From the NCBI GenBank assembly GCA_041648305.1, contig JBAZPI010000014.1, positions 1 through 21,526 on the forward strand: 21,526 nt of DNA, written 5' to 3'. Origin of the DNA: JABILX01 sp041648305 (lineage in GTDB: Bacteria; Patescibacteriota; Gracilibacteria; UBA1369; LOWO2-01-FULL-3). A program made the translations under genes and the position numbers. The notes beneath the pieces were generated by a model that worked only from the letters and a program-made list of their open reading frames with translations, had not been told where the DNA came from and searched no databases. This document shows positions 20,085 to 21,526 of the stretch, in pieces (position 1 is the first letter of the stretch; every line of letters starts with the position of its first letter).

Positions 20085-20175
20085 TTGGCAAGTCTTTTTG
20101 TGAAAAATTAAGAAAAATTTAAGTTTTTTGTAAGGTTGGCCTGGTAGAATTGAGTCAATTTAATGGGATCAATCA

Positions 20176-20607
20176 ATGCCAAGGCGCAAAACAAAGTTTG
20201 TAACGGGTGAGTATTATCAGGTTGTCAACCGAGGTGTCGGTGGAATGAAAATTTTTGCAGATGAAGACGACTATTCGTGGTTTGAGCAATTAGTGAGAAA
20301 ACACCGGGTCGGCGTGCAGATAGACGTCTATGCTTTGGTGGCTAATCATTTCCATTTTCTTTTGAAACAAGTCTCTGACGTGGGAATTGAAAGGTTTGCC
20401 ACGTCCTTACAAAGAGCGTACACGCGTTATTACAATAAGAAGTACAAAAGAAGGAAACTCTCCTTGTATCAAGGGAGGTTCTGGGCCGAACGGATTGCTG
20501 ATGAGGACCATTACTACAAAGTTCTTGCATATATCTTGAGAAATCCTGGTAAGCACAAGATGGTGAATCTTGGGAGGGATGGGCGGTCTGGGCTGATGAC
20601 TGGTTGA
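20176..20607 (+). pseudogene. REP-associated tyrosine (Y1, HUH) transposase, probably frameshifted
   Basis: This IS200-like single-stranded-DNA transposase starts with TGEYYQVVNRGVGGMKIFADEDDY, the family opening. NHFHFLLK carries the HUH motif (H58, H60), and AYILRNPGKH holds the likely catalytic Tyr119. The frame then stops after 143 residues with an unlikely tail. Reading from 20568 in the -1 frame gives 34 more residues rich in Trp (SWEGWAVWADDW...) up to a TGA at 20670-20672, which looks like the missing C-terminus. So the gene is probably broken by a frameshift near 20566, unless this is programmed or a sequencing error. Such enzymes act on REP palindromes rather than on their own ends, and the inverted repeat at 20011-20084 is a candidate target. 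Confidence 0.8.
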
Positions 20608-20645
20608 CGCCGCAGTGGCGTGCGCGATGTAGAGGTAGGATTGCA

Positions 20646-20673
20646 TTGCGAGTGGCCTGGTTTGTGGTATGAT
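20646..20673 (+). promoter_or_regulatory. Promoter of ssrA
   Basis: TTGCGA (20646-20651), a 16-nt spacer and TATGAT (20668-20673), about 31 nt before the mature 5' end of the tmRNA. It sits inside the frameshifted tail of the transposase. Confidence 0.55.
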
Positions 20674-20703
20674 TGCTGGGCCTTTTCAGGCTCTTTGAAA
20701 GAT

Positions 20704-21128
20704 GGGGATGTATTGGCATTCGATGGAAGGCCAAACGTTTGTAGTGGCAATCAGGGCGTCGCGCTGTCCGTCCTTAATAAGTCCAGCGCAATCTAAGTGC
20801 AGAAACACTTAAAGAGAAACTAACAGTTGCATTCCTACGTGAAGCAGGGAGACTTGCTCCCGTAGCTGTAGCTGCTTAGTTTCACGCCTTCTCTTGATAG
20901 AGAAGCCGTCCTGCTTTCGGACACCTCCTAGGTTAGCAGGGCGTAGATTAGGAGGTTAAGGCTTTCGGTTCGCTACTCTAGGGTCGAAGCACGAAAAACA
21001 ACAGGGTTAAGCTGAGTGGCTTTGTGCCTATCTTTTATCACTCGGACGAAAATTTAAGACGGGCTAAGATTGTAGAAATTACAAGTGTTTCCTTTCAGAC
21101 CCGGGTTCGACTCCCGGCATCTCCACCA
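20704..21128 (+). ncRNA. ssrA: Transfer-messenger RNA (tmRNA)
   Basis: tmRNA rescues ribosomes stalled on broken mRNAs, adding a degradation tag. The 5' end GGGGATG pairs with CATCTCC before ACCA at 21125-21128 to form the tRNA-like acceptor stem, so CCA is encoded. The D-loop-like GGCATTCGATGG and the T-arm CCCGGGTTCGACTCCCGG are diagnostic. The tag frame starts most plausibly at GCA 20829, after a small AAGTG/CACTT hairpin, and ends at TAG 20877. Between tag and T-arm lie further self-complementary segments (for instance CCTCCTA/TAGGAGG), as expected for the pseudoknots. At about 425 nt it is rather long. It is a one-piece form, not permuted. SmpB is not in the window. Confidence 0.95.
20829..20879 (+). 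CDS. tmRNA tag reading frame
   Basis: GCA as resume codon gives the 16-residue tag AFLREAGRLAPVAVAA, then TAG. The last four residues AVAA are close to the common ALAA that proteases such as ClpXP recognise. The stop and the end of the tag are firm; the resume codon is chosen by its position after AACAGTT and is less certain. Confidence 0.7.
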   Translation, partial: AFLREAGRLAPVAVAA

Positions 21129-21145
21129 AAACATTAAGAAACTTT

Positions 21146-21526
21146 ATGAATTTTTGGGAAAAACGCTTTGTAGCGATAGTACGCTTTGCAGTAGTGGTGG
21201 TAGTAGGGATTGGGTTTTTGGTTTTAAGGGGCTTTACTGTTGGGGAGGCTAATGGGTTTTACGATATAGAATTTTCTTTTTATAAGGGGGCGATAGATTT
21301 TCTTGTTGAAAAAGGAGTTGTGGATGGTTATGCGGATGGAAGTTTTAGATCGATGCAGATTGTTAATCGCGCGGAATTTGTGAAGATTGTGACTGAGCTA
21401 CAGGGGCTCGATTCAGGGAAGCTACAGAGTTCAGGTTCGGGTCTTTATGAAAATTGCTTTTCTGATGTTGGGAGCGAGTGGTTTGCCCCCTTTGTTTGTT
21501 ATGGGAAAAAGGCGGGGATTGTGAAT
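21146..21526 (+). CDS. SLH-domain surface protein (5' fragment)
   Basis: The first 127 codons of a larger gene cut by the window edge. Residues about 9-27 (VRFAVVVVVGIGFLVLRGF) form a signal peptide or anchor. Residues about 45-80 (YKGAIDFLVEKGVVDGYADGSFR...NRAEFVKIVTE) are an S-layer homology repeat, and CFSDVGSEWFAPFVCYGKKAGIVN opens a second one. SLH repeats bind cell-wall polymers and hold surface proteins in place. The two Cys (CFSDV, VCYGKK) may form a disulfide. ATG 21146 is 17 nt after the tmRNA. The domain after the SLH repeats is not visible. Confidence 0.88.
   Translation, partial: MNFWEKRFVAIVRFAVVVVVGIGFLVLRGFTVGEANGFYDIEFSFYKGAIDFLVEKGVVDGYADGSFRSMQIVNRAEFVKIVTELQGLDSGKLQSSGSGLYENCFSDVGSEWFAPFVCYGKKAGIVN

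Noticed and set aside
21070..21128. Separate tRNA gene
   Set aside because: The T-arm and CCA end belong to the tmRNA, whose 5' GGGGATG pairs with them; no anticodon arm is present.
1..21526. UGA recoded as glycine (Gracilibacteria-type code)
   Set aside because: TGA is used as a stop in the antitoxin, abiEi and cyclophilin genes, and conserved genes show no in-frame TGA.
1..21526. CRISPR array
   Set aside because: No set of regularly spaced direct repeats with unique spacers was seen; the short direct repeats found are 6-18 bp and not array-like.

Overview
The window is bacterial and uses the standard code: TGA ends several genes and no in-frame TGA is needed. Gene content suggests a Candidate Phyla Radiation (Patescibacteria) genome, perhaps Peregrinibacteria-like. 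The signs are a MurF-type ligase without the usual N-terminal domain, a VanW/YoaR-type envelope protein, an SLH-domain protein, a C25 (gingipain-like) peptidase with a small Cys-rich module, RNase Y, tmRNA, and few clear Shine-Dalgarno sites. The lineage is an inference from content, not a proven assignment.

Layout. At 1-900 a DinD-type gene (minus strand) has a sigma70-like promoter with a palindrome filling its spacer. At 990-2160 lies the infC-rpmI-rplT operon. infC has no possible AUG/GUG/UUG start, and its end overlaps rpmI by 74 nt. At 2178-3240 there is a small unknown ORF, then acylphosphatase and a lipoprotein cyclophilin on the minus strand. At 3307-3349 a perfect 17-bp inverted repeat overlaps the putative murF promoter. 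At 3374-7403 follows the plus-strand operon murF-holB-ricT-TPR protein.

At 7409-9507 two toxin-antitoxin modules stand in tandem, a RHH/RelE-type pair and AbiEi/AbiEii. Each has its own promoter and a visible candidate operator. A strong intrinsic terminator closes the island. At 9567-11210 is a membrane-anchored C25-like peptidase, flanked on both sides by hairpins with the same CCCGGA loop. At 11271-15100 (minus) the order of transcription is rny, a glycine-zipper membrane protein, a VanW/YoaR protein and possibly a 23-residue membrane peptide.

At 15325-19961 are dnaN and mfd. At 20011-20672 a long imperfect inverted repeat precedes a REP-associated (Y1) transposase with an apparent C-terminal frameshift. 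Its dead tail contains the likely promoter of ssrA (tmRNA, 20704-21128). A 5' fragment of an SLH-domain protein runs off the right edge.

The housekeeping theme is translation and its quality control (IF-3, L35, L20, tmRNA), replication and repair (HolB, DnaN, Mfd, DinD), RNA decay (RNase Y, with RicT possibly linked) and envelope synthesis (MurF, VanW). The accessory theme is the TA/AbiE island, the peptidase and the REP-type transposase. The most notable non-gene signals are the non-AUG infC start, the infC/rpmI overlap, a 24-nt palindromic element shared by holB and the VanW gene in different reading frames, and the operator-like repeats at the three accessory promoters.
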